A stretch of 64,000 nucleotides of DNA from Humibacter sp049446075 (lineage in GTDB: Bacteria; Actinomycetota; Actinomycetes; Actinomycetales; Microbacteriaceae): positions 1,426,001-1,490,000 of the forward strand of contig NZ_JBMSEB010000001.1 of the NCBI RefSeq assembly GCF_049446075.1, in the 5' to 3' direction. The notes beneath the pieces are model-generated. The model did no database searches, was not told the origin of the DNA, and saw nothing but the letters and a program-made list of their open reading frames with translations. Of the stretch, positions 1 through 8,395 are shown one piece after another; the stretch's first letter is position 1, and each line of letters starts with the position of its first letter. A program made the translations under genes and the position numbers.

Positions 1-357
1 ACCTGAGCCCAGCGACGCGGCGACCACGACGATGACGGTGGCGATGTCGTGGCCGAGCGCGAGGCATCCGACGAGGAGCCCGACCGCAGCGGACAGCGCC
101 GTCGTGACGATGCGGCGCAGGCGCTCGGCGGCGGCGCCTCCCCTGTCGGCGACGGACGTGATGAGCGCCCCTATGGAGGTCAGCACTCCGATGCCGAGGA
201 TCGACGGATTCCCGTGCATGACCGCGAGCGCAACACCGATCGGCACCGCCACGGCGATCGCGGTGAGGATCGCCAGGTCCCAGGGAACATCGGCTCTGCG
301 CGGTCGCACGAGCTCGCGCACCCAGGAGCTGCTCGGCGCTCCTGGAGGTGTCGACAT
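1..357 (-). CDS. FUSC-family membrane protein, N-terminal part (runs off window)
   Basis: The first 119 codons of a minus-strand gene lie in the window and the rest is beyond base 1. The translation starts MSTPPGAPSSSWVRELV, then shows a membrane segment (about residues 28-46, AILTAIAVAVPIGVALAVM), a second hydrophobic stretch around 50-66, a basic turn (RGGAAAERLRR), and a third segment near 85-105. This order, with the small-residue segments and the polar RxxR linker, resembles the start of FUSC/aromatic-acid-exporter-like proteins; that assignment is from memory of the family. ATG at 357 was chosen. A GTG three codons upstream (366) is possible, and neither has a clear Shine-Dalgarno sequence. 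The acyltransferase gene lies just upstream on the same strand with a gap of about 60 bp, so they may be co-transcribed. Function is unproven; an uncharacterised membrane protein is the fallback. Confidence 0.55.
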   Translation of the reverse strand, partial: MSTPPGAPSSSWVRELVRPRRADVPWDLAILTAIAVAVPIGVALAVMHGNPSILGIGVLTSIGALITSVADRGGAAAERLRRIVTTALSAAVGLLVGCLALGHDIATVIVVVAASLGSG

Positions 358-420
358 GGAGTTCACGCTAGGCGCAGCAGTGCGCGGAGCAAAGGGTCTT
401 TCCGGCCGTTGCCTGTGGCG

Positions 421-1782
421 CTAGCGGGAAACGAGGCTGCGCTCGGCCGAGACCACAGGCTCCCGCCGGAGCGCTGCGGGTTGCGGCTCGCGGGGCTGCG
501 GCTCGCGCGGCTCCGGTTCGCTGCGCTCCGGTTCGCTGCGCTCCGGTGCGCTCTGCACGGGAACGCCGACGCGCCTGCGCACGGCGTGCACCGCGACCGC
601 CACGCGTTTGCCTGCCCAACTGGCGAGCCGTGTCGAGGGACGTTCGACGAGCAGGTACATGCCGATGGCCAGCGCAAAGCTCGTGACGAGCGCAAGCAAA
701 GCGCCCAGCCACCAGTTCTCACCCGTGAAGTTGAGCCCGAACAGCACGACGATGGGCGAGTGCACGAGGTAGAGGCTGAAGCTCACCTTGCCGAGCGCCG
801 CGAACGGCCGTGCGGCGAACACGCGGCCGAGCGACGGCAGGAAGGCGACGGCTCCGACCAGGAGCAGTGCGCCAGGAACACGCATCGCGAGGGCCAGGTC
901 GTCGCCTGTCGGGCCGAAGACCGGGCGCACGAACCAGTAGCAGATGGACAGCAGCGGGCCGGACACCACGATCGCTGCGAACGTGAGGGTATGCCTGCGC
1001 GTGCCATGCCAACGGTCGGAGAGTGCACGGATGCGCTCCGCGTTCGCGCCGAGCAGCGCCCCGAGCGCGAACGCCGGAAGATACATGGCGGCGTCGATGT
1101 GCGCGACGTAGCCGTACACGCTGACGCCGATGAAGAACGCCCCCCACAGCACGGGAACCCTGCGGCTCCACAGCGCCAGAAGCACCACGAAGGGCAGCAG
1201 CAGCGAGAACCACATCTCCCACGTCAGGGACCACAGCGGAGGATCGATCGACGGGTGGTTCGGGTCGACGATGAGCAGCGTCTCGGTCCACAGGTTGTGC
1301 AGGCTGGTGTCGGGGTGCGCCTGCCGCGACAGCCACGAGCCGGTCGAGGCACCCGATGGGTGCGGGAAGGCGGTGATCACCACATACGCAAGCGCCATGG
1401 CGGCCACCACGGGAACCCCGAGGCGAAGGATGCGACGCGGAAAGTACGCGAGCCAGTCGTAGGGGCCTCTGGAACTCCCGACCTCGACCCGAGCCGTGCG
1501 CGCCTTCAGCGGCGCCAGGGTGAGCACGTAACCGCTCAGCACGAAGAAGACGAGCACGAACTCGGGACCCGCCACGAAGATCTTCAGCGGCGACGCGACG
1601 AGCCACCACGCCGGCGAGAACAACTCGAGGTTCGCCGAGTTGTCGTAGCCGTTGGAGACCGCCGGAATCGTCATCGACAGGTGATGGAGCAGCACGACAC
1701 CGGCCGCTATGCCACGCAGCCCGTCGAGCGAGCGGAGCCGCAGCCCGGGTTCTGAAACAGATGCTCCTGTTGCCGATCGCAT
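421..1782 (-). CDS. Acyltransferase family 3 membrane protein (OafA/YrhL type)
   Basis: A 453-residue integral membrane protein of the acyltransferase-3 family, which moves acyl groups onto cell-surface sugars or glycolipids. Seen in the sequence: the N-terminal RSLDGLRGIAA block (residues 17-27), the HH pair at 33-34 that is typical of the active site, the FFVLSGYVL segment near residue 80, and about ten hydrophobic helices ending in SFSLYLVHSPIVVLFG, typical of the last part of this fold. The final 50 residues are a Pro/Glu/Arg-rich cytoplasmic tail with short repeats (SEPERSEPEPREPQP), not part of the domain. ATG at 1782 has no Shine-Dalgarno sequence but lies 7 bp after a TACCGT -10-like element, so a leaderless transcript is likely. 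The substrate cannot be told from sequence. Confidence 0.85.
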   Translation of the reverse strand: MRSATGASVSEPGLRLRSLDGLRGIAAGVVLLHHLSMTIPAVSNGYDNSANLELFSPAWWLVASPLKIFVAGPEFVLVFFVLSGYVLTLAPLKARTARVEVGSSRGPYDWLAYFPRRILRLGVPVVAAMALAYVVITAFPHPSGASTGSWLSRQAHPDTSLHNLWTETLLIVDPNHPSIDPPLWSLTWEMWFSLLLPFVVLLALWSRRVPVLWGAFFIGVSVYGYVAHIDAAMYLPAFALGALLGANAERIRALSDRWHGTRRHTLTFAAIVVSGPLLSICYWFVRPVFGPTGDDLALAMRVPGALLLVGAVAFLPSLGRVFAARPFAALGKVSFSLYLVHSPIVVLFGLNFTGENWWLGALLALVTSFALAIGMYLLVERPSTRLASWAGKRVAVAVHAVRRRVGVPVQSAPERSEPERSEPEPREPQPREPQPAALRREPVVSAERSLVSR

Positions 1783-1789
1783 CGTCCCG

Positions 1790-1795
1790 ACGGTA
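1790..1795 (-). promoter_or_regulatory. -10-like element TACCGT for a leaderless acyltransferase mRNA
   Basis: TACCGT on the minus strand ends 7 bp before the acyltransferase ATG. No ribosome binding site is present, so transcription probably starts at or next to the start codon. No convincing -35 was found. Confidence 0.4.
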
Positions 1796-1869
1796 GAGCC
1801 CGAACCTCCGAACCCCCCGAATGTGGGTCAGGGGTTGACTATCAGTCGACGTTCGTTCTCGTGTCGCGT

Positions 1870-4800
1870 CTAGGCCAGGCGTGCGCGCAACGTCACCACC
1901 TGGAAGGGGCGCAGCGAAAGGATGCCCGTCACCGAGTCGTACGCGTCCGGGTGCGCGAGCTCGCCCTCGAGCAGGTCGGTCTGCGCGGCCGACGCGACCG
2001 CGAAGCCGAATCTCATGCTCGCCTTCGCACGCCGGCCGAGCCCTTCGTAGACGCGCACGATGACGTCGCCCGAGCGGTCCTCCGCAAGCTTCACGGCCTC
2101 GACGAACACACCGTCGCCATGCACAGCCACGAGCGGCTCGACGGGAGCCGTGCCCGCGCGGAGCGGCAGGTTGAGTGCGTAACCTGCCGCGATGGCATCC
2201 GCCACCTCTGCGCCCACCGTGATCGAGGAGCGGACGACGTGCTCGCCCTGGTCCGCCTGGGGGTCGGGGAAGAGCGGAGCACGCAAAAGCGACTGCCGCA
2301 CGAGGGTCATGGTGCCGCCGCCGAGCCTTTGCCGGCGCGTCACATCGTGCCCGTACGTCGAGTCGTTGGCGACGGCGACGCCGAAGCCGGGCTCCGCAAC
2401 GTGCACCCAGCGGTGCGCTGCGGTCTCGAACCTCGCGGCATCCCACGACGTGTTCTCGTGCGTCGCCCGGTACACGTGCCCGAACTGCACCTCGCTGGCC
2501 GCCCGGTCGGCGCGCACATCGAGCGGGAACGCGAACTTGAGCAGCTTCTGGCGCTCGTGCCACTCGACGCGCGTCGTGATCTCGAGAGTCGGCGATCCCG
2601 GCGCGAGCGCGAACTCCTGCTCGATGGTCGACTCCCCAACACTGCGCGAAACCCGCACAGCGCCCCGCTGCTCGTCGGCTTCGACCGAGACGGCCTCGTC
2701 GAGGTCCTGCTCGTGCCTGCGGTAGTGCTCGTCGACGTCCCACGCGTCCCACTGGTTCGGGGTGTCGCGGAACAGCTGCAGGCCGGCGGACTCGCCCGGC
2801 GCGATGGCCTCCCGCCCACTGGCCGCGTCGACCGCGGACACCAGGCGGCCGCTGGCATCCAGCGTGAACCTCGCGAGCGCGTTCTCCAGCACGATGGCGT
2901 CGCCGTCACGGCGCACAGATGCCTGCGCCGCGACATCCGGGACCCCCGCGCCCAGCGCGGGCACGCCGCGCACCGGCACCGGGGCCGCGTTCACGAGCAC
3001 TCCCGCGCTGTCGGCGGATGCGCCGCCGACCACAGTCGTGTCGTCTGCGCCGCCGCCCAGAGAGGTCAGCGCCTGCTCGACGAGGGAGTCGACGCGCTGC
3101 GCGACCTGCGCGTAGTTTCGCTCCGCCTCACGGTGCACCCAGGCGATCGACGATCCGGGCAGGATGTCGTGGAACTGCTGCAGAAGCACGGTCTGCCACG
3201 CGGACTCGAGCTCGTCGTACGGGTAGTCAGCGCCGGCACGCACCGCAGCCGTCGTGGCCCACAACTCCGCCTCGCGCAGCAGGTGCTCGCTGCGCCTGTT
3301 GCCCTGCTTGGTGCGCGCCTGCGACGTGTAGGTGCCGCGGTGCAGCTCGAGGTACAGCTCGCCCGACCACACGGGCGCGTGCTCGTACTCCGCCTTCGCT
3401 CGCGCGAAGAACCCTTCTGGCGTGCCCAGCTCGACCTCGGGCGAGCCGTCGAGGGAGCGCGCCCTTCGAGCGGTCGCGACCATCTCACGCGTCGGGCCTC
3501 CCCCGCCGTCGCCGTACCCGTAGAGCGCGAGCGATGAGTTCGCCTCGCCCTTCTCCGCGTACTGGCGGTCGGAGAGCGCCAGCTCGCGCGGCGACAGATC
3601 GGAGTTGTAGGTGTCCATCGGCGGGAAGTGCGTGAACATGCGGGTTCCGTCGATGCCCTCCCACCAGAACGTGTGGTGCGGGAAGCGGTCGGTGTCGTTC
3701 CACGAGATCTTCTGCGTCACGAAGTGCTCGATGCCGGCGCCGGCCAGAAGCTGCGGCAGCGCGCCGGTGTAACCGAACGAATCCGGTAGCCACCCGGTCA
3801 CCGTCCTCTTGCCGAACTCCCGCTCGAAGAACCCCTGGCCGGCCACGAACTGCCGCACCATCGCCTCGCCGCCCACCATGTTCGTGTCGGACTCCACCCA
3901 CATGCCGCCGACGGGCACGAACCTGCCCTCGGCGACGCGCTCGCGGATGCGTTCGAACAGCTCTGGGTAGAACTGCTTGACCCACGCGTACTGCTGCGCA
4001 GACGAGCAGGCGAAGACGAAGTCCGGATGCTCGTCCATGAGCGCGAGCACGTTGGAGAACGTGCGAGCGCACTTGCGAACGGTCTCGCGTGTTGGCCACA
4101 ACCAGGCCGAATCGATGTGCGCGTGCCCGACCGCCGTGATGTGGTGCGCGCTCGCCGCCGCCTCCACTGCCAACACGCCAGCCAAAGCGTCGCGCCCGGC
4201 CTGCGCCGTTCCGGGCACGTCGCTCGGATCCATCGCATCGCACATGTGCTCGAGGGCCCGCAGAAGCTGCGCCGCCCGGTTGGAAGCAGGCGGCAACTGG
4301 GCCTGCAGCCCAAGCAGGGTGAACACGTCGCGCTCCAGCTCCCACACGGTCTCATCGCGCAGGCCAAGGTCGAGCGCGCGCAGCACGTAGATGGGCGCTG
4401 TTCCCGCCGTCGTCTTGTCGCCCATCTGCGTGGGCTGCCAGTCCCATGGGAACCCCACGTCGGGGTTCGAGGCGGCCTCGATGTAGAGATCGAGACCTGC
4501 GCCGTCCGCAGCCCCGCCTCTCGCGCCCGCGAGCGCCTCGAGCGCGACCGTCGCATTCATGGGCTCGATCGCCTTCACCACCACGCCTTCAGGCGTGTAG
4601 ACCAGGCCCTCCGCCTGGAATCCGGGCTGGGCGAGCGTGAACCCGAGATCGGCGACGAGCTCGACCCGGAGGCTCCCGGATGCCTCGCGCCACGCATCAG
4701 GAACGGCGCCCGTCACGTGGAACCACGTCGTGCCCCACGGCTTGCCCCACACCGAGCCGGGCGCGACGGGCGCGAACTGCTCCTGTACGGCATCCGTGAA

Positions 4801-4932
4801 CGGCACGGGCTCGTCTGGCACCTCCCACGCCGTGACGGTGAGCGGAATGCGCTCCCGGTAGATGGCGGGGACGATGCGCTCGGCCAGGAATCGGTTGATG
4901 CGCTGGAGGACGAGACGGGAGTCGTCGTGCAC
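1870..4932 (-). CDS. GH38 alpha-mannosidase, cytoplasmic
   Basis: A 1020-residue glycoside hydrolase family 38 enzyme that removes terminal alpha-mannose from oligosaccharides. The N-terminal third carries a beta-rich domain. The catalytic domain shows HAHIDSAWLWPTRET (about residue 270, zinc-ligand HxD), WVESDTNMVGGEAMVRQ (about 345, containing the Asp expected as nucleophile) and GWLPDSFGYTGALPQLL (about 385). The C-terminal half is the beta-sandwich region usual for the family, and the length fits bacterial class II enzymes. No signal peptide is seen, so it should act on imported mannosides inside the cell. The start is GTG at 4932, chosen because AAGGAG lies 6 bp upstream. It is the last gene of the ROK-regulated sugar transport cluster, which supports a role in mannoside use. 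Confidence 0.93.
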   Translation of the reverse strand: MHDDSRLVLQRINRFLAERIVPAIYRERIPLTVTAWEVPDEPVPFTDAVQEQFAPVAPGSVWGKPWGTTWFHVTGAVPDAWREASGSLRVELVADLGFTLAQPGFQAEGLVYTPEGVVVKAIEPMNATVALEALAGARGGAADGAGLDLYIEAASNPDVGFPWDWQPTQMGDKTTAGTAPIYVLRALDLGLRDETVWELERDVFTLLGLQAQLPPASNRAAQLLRALEHMCDAMDPSDVPGTAQAGRDALAGVLAVEAAASAHHITAVGHAHIDSAWLWPTRETVRKCARTFSNVLALMDEHPDFVFACSSAQQYAWVKQFYPELFERIRERVAEGRFVPVGGMWVESDTNMVGGEAMVRQFVAGQGFFEREFGKRTVTGWLPDSFGYTGALPQLLAGAGIEHFVTQKISWNDTDRFPHHTFWWEGIDGTRMFTHFPPMDTYNSDLSPRELALSDRQYAEKGEANSSLALYGYGDGGGGPTREMVATARRARSLDGSPEVELGTPEGFFARAKAEYEHAPVWSGELYLELHRGTYTSQARTKQGNRRSEHLLREAELWATTAAVRAGADYPYDELESAWQTVLLQQFHDILPGSSIAWVHREAERNYAQVAQRVDSLVEQALTSLGGGADDTTVVGGASADSAGVLVNAAPVPVRGVPALGAGVPDVAAQASVRRDGDAIVLENALARFTLDASGRLVSAVDAASGREAIAPGESAGLQLFRDTPNQWDAWDVDEHYRRHEQDLDEAVSVEADEQRGAVRVSRSVGESTIEQEFALAPGSPTLEITTRVEWHERQKLLKFAFPLDVRADRAASEVQFGHVYRATHENTSWDAARFETAAHRWVHVAEPGFGVAVANDSTYGHDVTRRQRLGGGTMTLVRQSLLRAPLFPDPQADQGEHVVRSSITVGAEVADAIAAGYALNLPLRAGTAPVEPLVAVHGDGVFVEAVKLAEDRSGDVIVRVYEGLGRRAKASMRFGFAVASAAQTDLLEGELAHPDAYDSVTGILSLRPFQVVTLRARLA

Positions 4933-4938
4933 GTGATG

Positions 4939-4944
4939 CTCCTT
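4939..4944 (-). promoter_or_regulatory. Ribosome binding site deciding the GTG start of the alpha-mannosidase
   Basis: AAGGAG on the minus strand with a 6 bp gap to GTG at 4932. It fixes a GTG start where no upstream ATG is available. Confidence 0.75.
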
Positions 4945-5023
4945 GTGAAGGGTGAAGGGGTCGGGCGGTGGAAAGTGCGAATGGGCAGGCTGAATGTGCG
5001 TGCACAGCGGCGTTGTGCCGCGG

Positions 5024-5905
5024 TCAGCCCTTGACGGCTCCGGCGAGCGCCGAACCGCCGCCCAGCACGCGCGAGATGAACACGTAGAGGCCGAGTACGG
5101 GAACCGAGTAGACGAGCGAGAACGCGGCCAGCTTGCCGTAGGCGACCGCGCCGTACTGTCCGAAGAACGCGAAGATGCTCACGGCGGCCGGCTGGTTCTC
5201 CGGGCTGAGCAGCAGCACGAACGGGACGAAGAAGTTTCCCCACGCCTGCACGAACACGAAGATGAACACCACCGCGATGCCCGGCCGCATGAGCGGCACG
5301 ACGACCCTGGTGAGCGTCGTCATCATCGAGGCCCCGTCTGCCCAGGCGGCCTCCTCGAGCACGACAGGCACGGAATCCATGAAGTTCTTCATCATCCAGA
5401 TCGCCATGGGCAGGCTGGATGCCGCCATGAAGAGGATGGTTCCCCACATCGAGTCGATGAGGTTGAGCGACACGAACAGGCTGTAGACCGGCACCATCAT
5501 GGCCGTGATGGGCAGGCAGGTGCCGAACAGGATGCCGTACAGGTACGGCTTGTTGATGCGCAGCCGGTACCTGGAGAGCGGGTAGGCCGCGAGCACGGCG
5601 ACCACGACGGTGACGATTGCGCATCCGCCGGAGAGCAGCACGCTGTTCCACAGCGGGAGCCACGCCAGGTCCGGCGTGAGCACGGAAGTGAAGTTGTCGA
5701 GCGTGAGGGTCGACGGCCACTTGAGTGTGAGCGTCGCGCGCGGGTCGAACGATGCCAGCAGCAGCCACGCGAGCGGCAGCGCGAAGCAGATGCCGATGAG
5801 CCCGAGCACAGTGTTGGAGACCCAGCGCAGCGCCCTGCCGGAGGGTGAGCTCATGGCGATGGACGGGCGCGCGATGCGAGCGCGCGCTACGGGTGTCGTC
5901 GTCAC
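5024..5905 (-). CDS. Sugar ABC transporter permease, MalG type
   Basis: A 293-residue inner-membrane subunit of a carbohydrate ABC importer (CUT1 family). The sequence has a cytoplasmic N-terminus of about 28 residues, then six predicted membrane helices, the first being VLGLIGICFALPLAWLLLASF. The EAA loop that contacts the ATPase is visible as EEAAWADGASMMTTLTRVVVPLMRPG from about residue 183, although it is split here only by description: EEAAWADGAS then VVVPLMRPG. The GTG start at 5905 follows the stop of the MalF-type gene after a single base, and GGAGG sits 8 bp upstream, so the two are translationally coupled. Together with the MalF partner it should form the channel fed by the lipoprotein at 6868-8214. 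About 90 bp separate it from the mannosidase downstream. Confidence 0.92.
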   Translation of the reverse strand: MTTTPVARARIARPSIAMSSPSGRALRWVSNTVLGLIGICFALPLAWLLLASFDPRATLTLKWPSTLTLDNFTSVLTPDLAWLPLWNSVLLSGGCAIVTVVVAVLAAYPLSRYRLRINKPYLYGILFGTCLPITAMMVPVYSLFVSLNLIDSMWGTILFMAASSLPMAIWMMKNFMDSVPVVLEEAAWADGASMMTTLTRVVVPLMRPGIAVVFIFVFVQAWGNFFVPFVLLLSPENQPAAVSIFAFFGQYGAVAYGKLAAFSLVYSVPVLGLYVFISRVLGGGSALAGAVKG

Positions 5906-5906
5906 G

Positions 5907-6860
5907 TCAGTCCACCTCCGGCCTGAGTGCCCTGATGTAGACGATCGAGAAGATCCCGCCGATCACGAGCAGGATGGTCGCGATCGCCGTGCCGAGACCG
6001 AGCTGGGAGAACTTGAACGCCTCCTGGTACGCGAGGATCGGCAGTGTCGAGCTCTTGGTGCCCGGTCCGCCCGCCGTCATCACGTAGATGAGCGTGAAGA
6101 CGCTGAGGGTCTGCAGTGTGGTGAGCATCAGGTTGGTCGAGATGCTGCGCCTGATCATCGGAAGCGTGATGTAGATCAGCCGCTTGAATCCGCCTGCGCC
6201 GTCGATCGCTGCCGACTCCGTGACGTCCTCAGGAACATCGGACAACGCGGCCGAGTAGACGAGCATCGAGAACGCGGTGCCCCTCCATACGTTGGCCAGG
6301 ATGACCGCGAGCATGGGAAGGCCGTACAGCCAGTTCGGGCCGTGGATGCCCACGAGCGCGAGCAGTTCGTTGAGCGTGCCATCGTTGTGGAAGAACGCGT
6401 ACGACGCGAACGCCGCCACGATCTCCGGCAGGATCCAGGCCGTGACCACGAGCGTTCCGACGATGCCGCGCATCACGGCGTTGCCGCTGCGCATGAGCAT
6501 CGCGAGTCCCATGCCCAGCACGTTCTGGCCGATGATGGCGCTTCCGATGAGGAACAGCACCGTGAGCCACACCGACTGCAGGAAGTCCGGGTTCTGGAAC
6601 AACTGCACGTAGTTATCGAAGCCGATGAACGTGGCGCCCTGCGCCGCGCTCCCGGTGAGCGACATGTCGGTGAACGAGCCGTAGAACGACGAGATCACCG
6701 GCCCGAGCAGGAAGACGGCGACGAGCACCATCGACGGGATGAGTGGCGCCGTTCGCCCGAGGGTTCGGCCGGGGTGCCTCCGGCGGGCCGGCCGGCGGGG
6801 AGAGGATGCCCCTCCCCGCCCGCCTGCGCCGGTCGCCACCTGGTGAGTCAGCGACGACAT
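5907..6860 (-). CDS. Sugar ABC transporter permease, MalF type
   Basis: A 317-residue carbohydrate ABC permease, the larger partner of the CUT1 channel. An Arg/Pro-rich cytoplasmic N-terminus (about 40 residues, RRPARRRHPGRTLGR) precedes the first helix, LIPSMVLVAVFLLGPVIS. Six helices follow, with the EAA loop ESAAIDGAGGFKRLIYITLP at about residue 215. ATG at 6860 lies 7 bp after the stop of the solute-binding protein gene, so the three transport genes form one operon. No ATP-binding subunit is encoded here; in related actinobacteria one shared ATPase (MsiK) energises many such importers, so this importer probably borrows one encoded elsewhere. Confidence 0.92.
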   Translation of the reverse strand: MSSLTHQVATGAGGRGGASSPRRPARRRHPGRTLGRTAPLIPSMVLVAVFLLGPVISSFYGSFTDMSLTGSAAQGATFIGFDNYVQLFQNPDFLQSVWLTVLFLIGSAIIGQNVLGMGLAMLMRSGNAVMRGIVGTLVVTAWILPEIVAAFASYAFFHNDGTLNELLALVGIHGPNWLYGLPMLAVILANVWRGTAFSMLVYSAALSDVPEDVTESAAIDGAGGFKRLIYITLPMIRRSISTNLMLTTLQTLSVFTLIYVMTAGGPGTKSSTLPILAYQEAFKFSQLGLGTAIATILLVIGGIFSIVYIRALRPEVD

Positions 6861-6867
6861 GCTTGCT

Positions 6868-8214
6868 CTACTCGGCCTTCACGTGACTGGACCCGCCGAC
6901 GGCATCCGTCAGCGCATCGTCGTACGCCTTGGCGGCCTCCTTCGGCGTCTGCTGCCCGCTCATGACCGATTCCATCGCCACCTGGATGTTGTTCGACACC
7001 TTCGGATAAACAGACGTCGCCGGACGGAAGTGCGTCACCTTCACCAGATCCGAGAAGAACTTGTTGGTGGGGTTGGCGTCTGTGTACTTCGGGTCGCTTG
7101 CCACGTCGGAACGCACCGCGATCTGGGTGGCGTTGACGTCGTACGCAAGCGAGTTCTTCTGGTTGAGGGCGAGCTTGATGAAGTCCCACGCCGCGCCCTT
7201 GTTCTTCGACTTCGAGCCGAGAGCGAGGGTCCAGCCGCCGGACATGCTCGTGGATCCAGGCGATGCGCCGTCCTGCGTCGGCATGGCCACCTGACCCATC
7301 ACCTTGGTCCAGTCCGACCAGGGTGCGGCACCGGACTTCAGCCAGTTGCTCGACAACCACGAGCCGTCGAGGTCGATGGCGAGCTTGCTCTGCGGGAGAA
7401 GCTGGCCGGAGACGACGTTGCCGAAGTTCGGGTCGAGAGCGTCCTGGACCGCCGGTCCGAGGCCGCCTGTGTAGACATCCTTGATGAAGCCGAGCGAGTC
7501 CTCGAAGCCCTTGGATCCGGAGATCCACTTCTTGGAGGATTCGTCGTACAGGGTGTCCTTCGTGCCGTACAGCAGCATCTCGAAGCCCTGCATGGTCGAG
7601 CCTTCGCCTGCACCTTTGCCCGAGTAGACGTTGATGGGCGTCACGCCCGGCTCGGCCGCCTTGACCTTCTTCGCGGCGTCGAGCACGTCGTTCCACGTCT
7701 TGGGCTGCCACGGCAGGGTGACGCCGGCTTTCTGAAGCAGATCCTTGTTGTACCAGAGCGCGCGGGTGTCCGTGCCCATCGAGATGCCGTACAGCTTGCC
7801 GTCCTCGCCCTTGCCCGCGTCTTGCGCGTTGGCGGGGAACTTCGACCAGTCGCTCCAGCTCTTCACGTACGAGTCGAGCGGTGCGAGGTAGCCGGCGTCG
7901 GCATCCGACTTGATCAGGAATGTGTCTTCGTAGAGAACGTCGGGTGCCGTCGAAGCCGACTTGTTCATCAGCGAGAGCTTCGTGTAGTAGTCGTTCTCCG
8001 CCGCCTGGATGGGAATGAGCTTGACGGTGTAGCCCTTGTGCGCGGCCTCGTACTGCTTGGCCACGGCCTTCATCTGCGTATCCATCTGTGTGAAGTTGCC
8101 GAACTTCTGGTAGGCGACCTTGATGGTCTTTTCGCCGCCCCCGCTTGCCGAACAGCCAGACAGTGCCGCGGCGGCGACGACGCCGATCGAGAGCACGGAG
8201 AGGATCCGTTTCAT
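6868..8214 (-). CDS. Sugar ABC transporter substrate-binding lipoprotein
   Basis: An extracellular solute-binding protein (family 1) that captures a sugar, probably a mannoside, and delivers it to the two permeases downstream. The N-terminus MKRILSVLSIGVVAAAALSGC is a lipoprotein signal with lipobox LSGC; Cys21 should be lipid-modified. The mature part has the usual KVAYQKFGNF start, a Gly/Trp-rich hinge region (TLPWQPKTWNDVLDAAKK) and a C-terminal helical part. A longer reading frame starts at 8232, but the AAAGGAG just before MKRIL makes the ATG at 8214 the better start (448 residues). It is the first structural gene of the operon. A promoter with an embedded dyad lies about 110-140 bp upstream. 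Confidence 0.93.
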   Translation of the reverse strand: MKRILSVLSIGVVAAAALSGCSASGGGEKTIKVAYQKFGNFTQMDTQMKAVAKQYEAAHKGYTVKLIPIQAAENDYYTKLSLMNKSASTAPDVLYEDTFLIKSDADAGYLAPLDSYVKSWSDWSKFPANAQDAGKGEDGKLYGISMGTDTRALWYNKDLLQKAGVTLPWQPKTWNDVLDAAKKVKAAEPGVTPINVYSGKGAGEGSTMQGFEMLLYGTKDTLYDESSKKWISGSKGFEDSLGFIKDVYTGGLGPAVQDALDPNFGNVVSGQLLPQSKLAIDLDGSWLSSNWLKSGAAPWSDWTKVMGQVAMPTQDGASPGSTSMSGGWTLALGSKSKNKGAAWDFIKLALNQKNSLAYDVNATQIAVRSDVASDPKYTDANPTNKFFSDLVKVTHFRPATSVYPKVSNNIQVAMESVMSGQQTPKEAAKAYDDALTDAVGGSSHVKAE

Positions 8215-8218
8215 GATG

Positions 8219-8225
8219 CTCCTTT
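8219..8225 (-). promoter_or_regulatory. Ribosome binding site choosing the downstream ATG of the lipoprotein gene
   Basis: AAAGGAG on the minus strand lies 4 bp before ATG 8214 and inside the longer alternative reading frame that begins at 8232. This favours the shorter protein with a compact lipoprotein signal. Confidence 0.7.
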
Positions 8226-8323
8226 GCCTCATGGTGCATGGATGCCCGGGGCCGGGCTCCCGGGCAGGTGCGACCGGGCGTACCCCTGCCGCGTGCCCCT
8301 AACGAGTGCCGACCCGAACTGGA

Positions 8324-8344
8324 TTACTACATCATTTTTAGTTA
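8324..8344 (-). promoter_or_regulatory. Candidate operator (AT-rich imperfect dyad) in the sugar-operon promoter
   Basis: On the minus strand TAACTA and TAGTAA flank 9 bp of AT-rich DNA, an imperfect dyad (5 of 6 matching) in otherwise very GC-rich surroundings. It overlaps the spacer and -10 of the promoter at 8326-8355. ROK repressors commonly bind AT-rich palindromes, so the adjacent ROK protein is the natural candidate. That link is inference. Confidence 0.5.
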
Positions 8345-8355
8345 TTCCGCGTCAA
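8326..8355 (-). promoter_or_regulatory. Promoter of the mannoside uptake operon
   Basis: Minus-strand TTGACG (8350-8355), an 18 bp spacer and TGTAGT (8326-8331) form a sigma-70-like promoter. Transcription would start near 8319, giving a leader of about 105 nt before the lipoprotein gene. Confidence 0.55.
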
Positions 8356-8395
8356 GGGGCAATCGAGGTTGCCCAAGACCGCAGGGTGCGAGTTC

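Noticed and set aside
719..2752. Minus-strand frame of 677 codons overlapping acyltransferase and mannosidase
   Set aside because: Runs in the wrong frame through two well-supported genes and is Arg-rich throughout.
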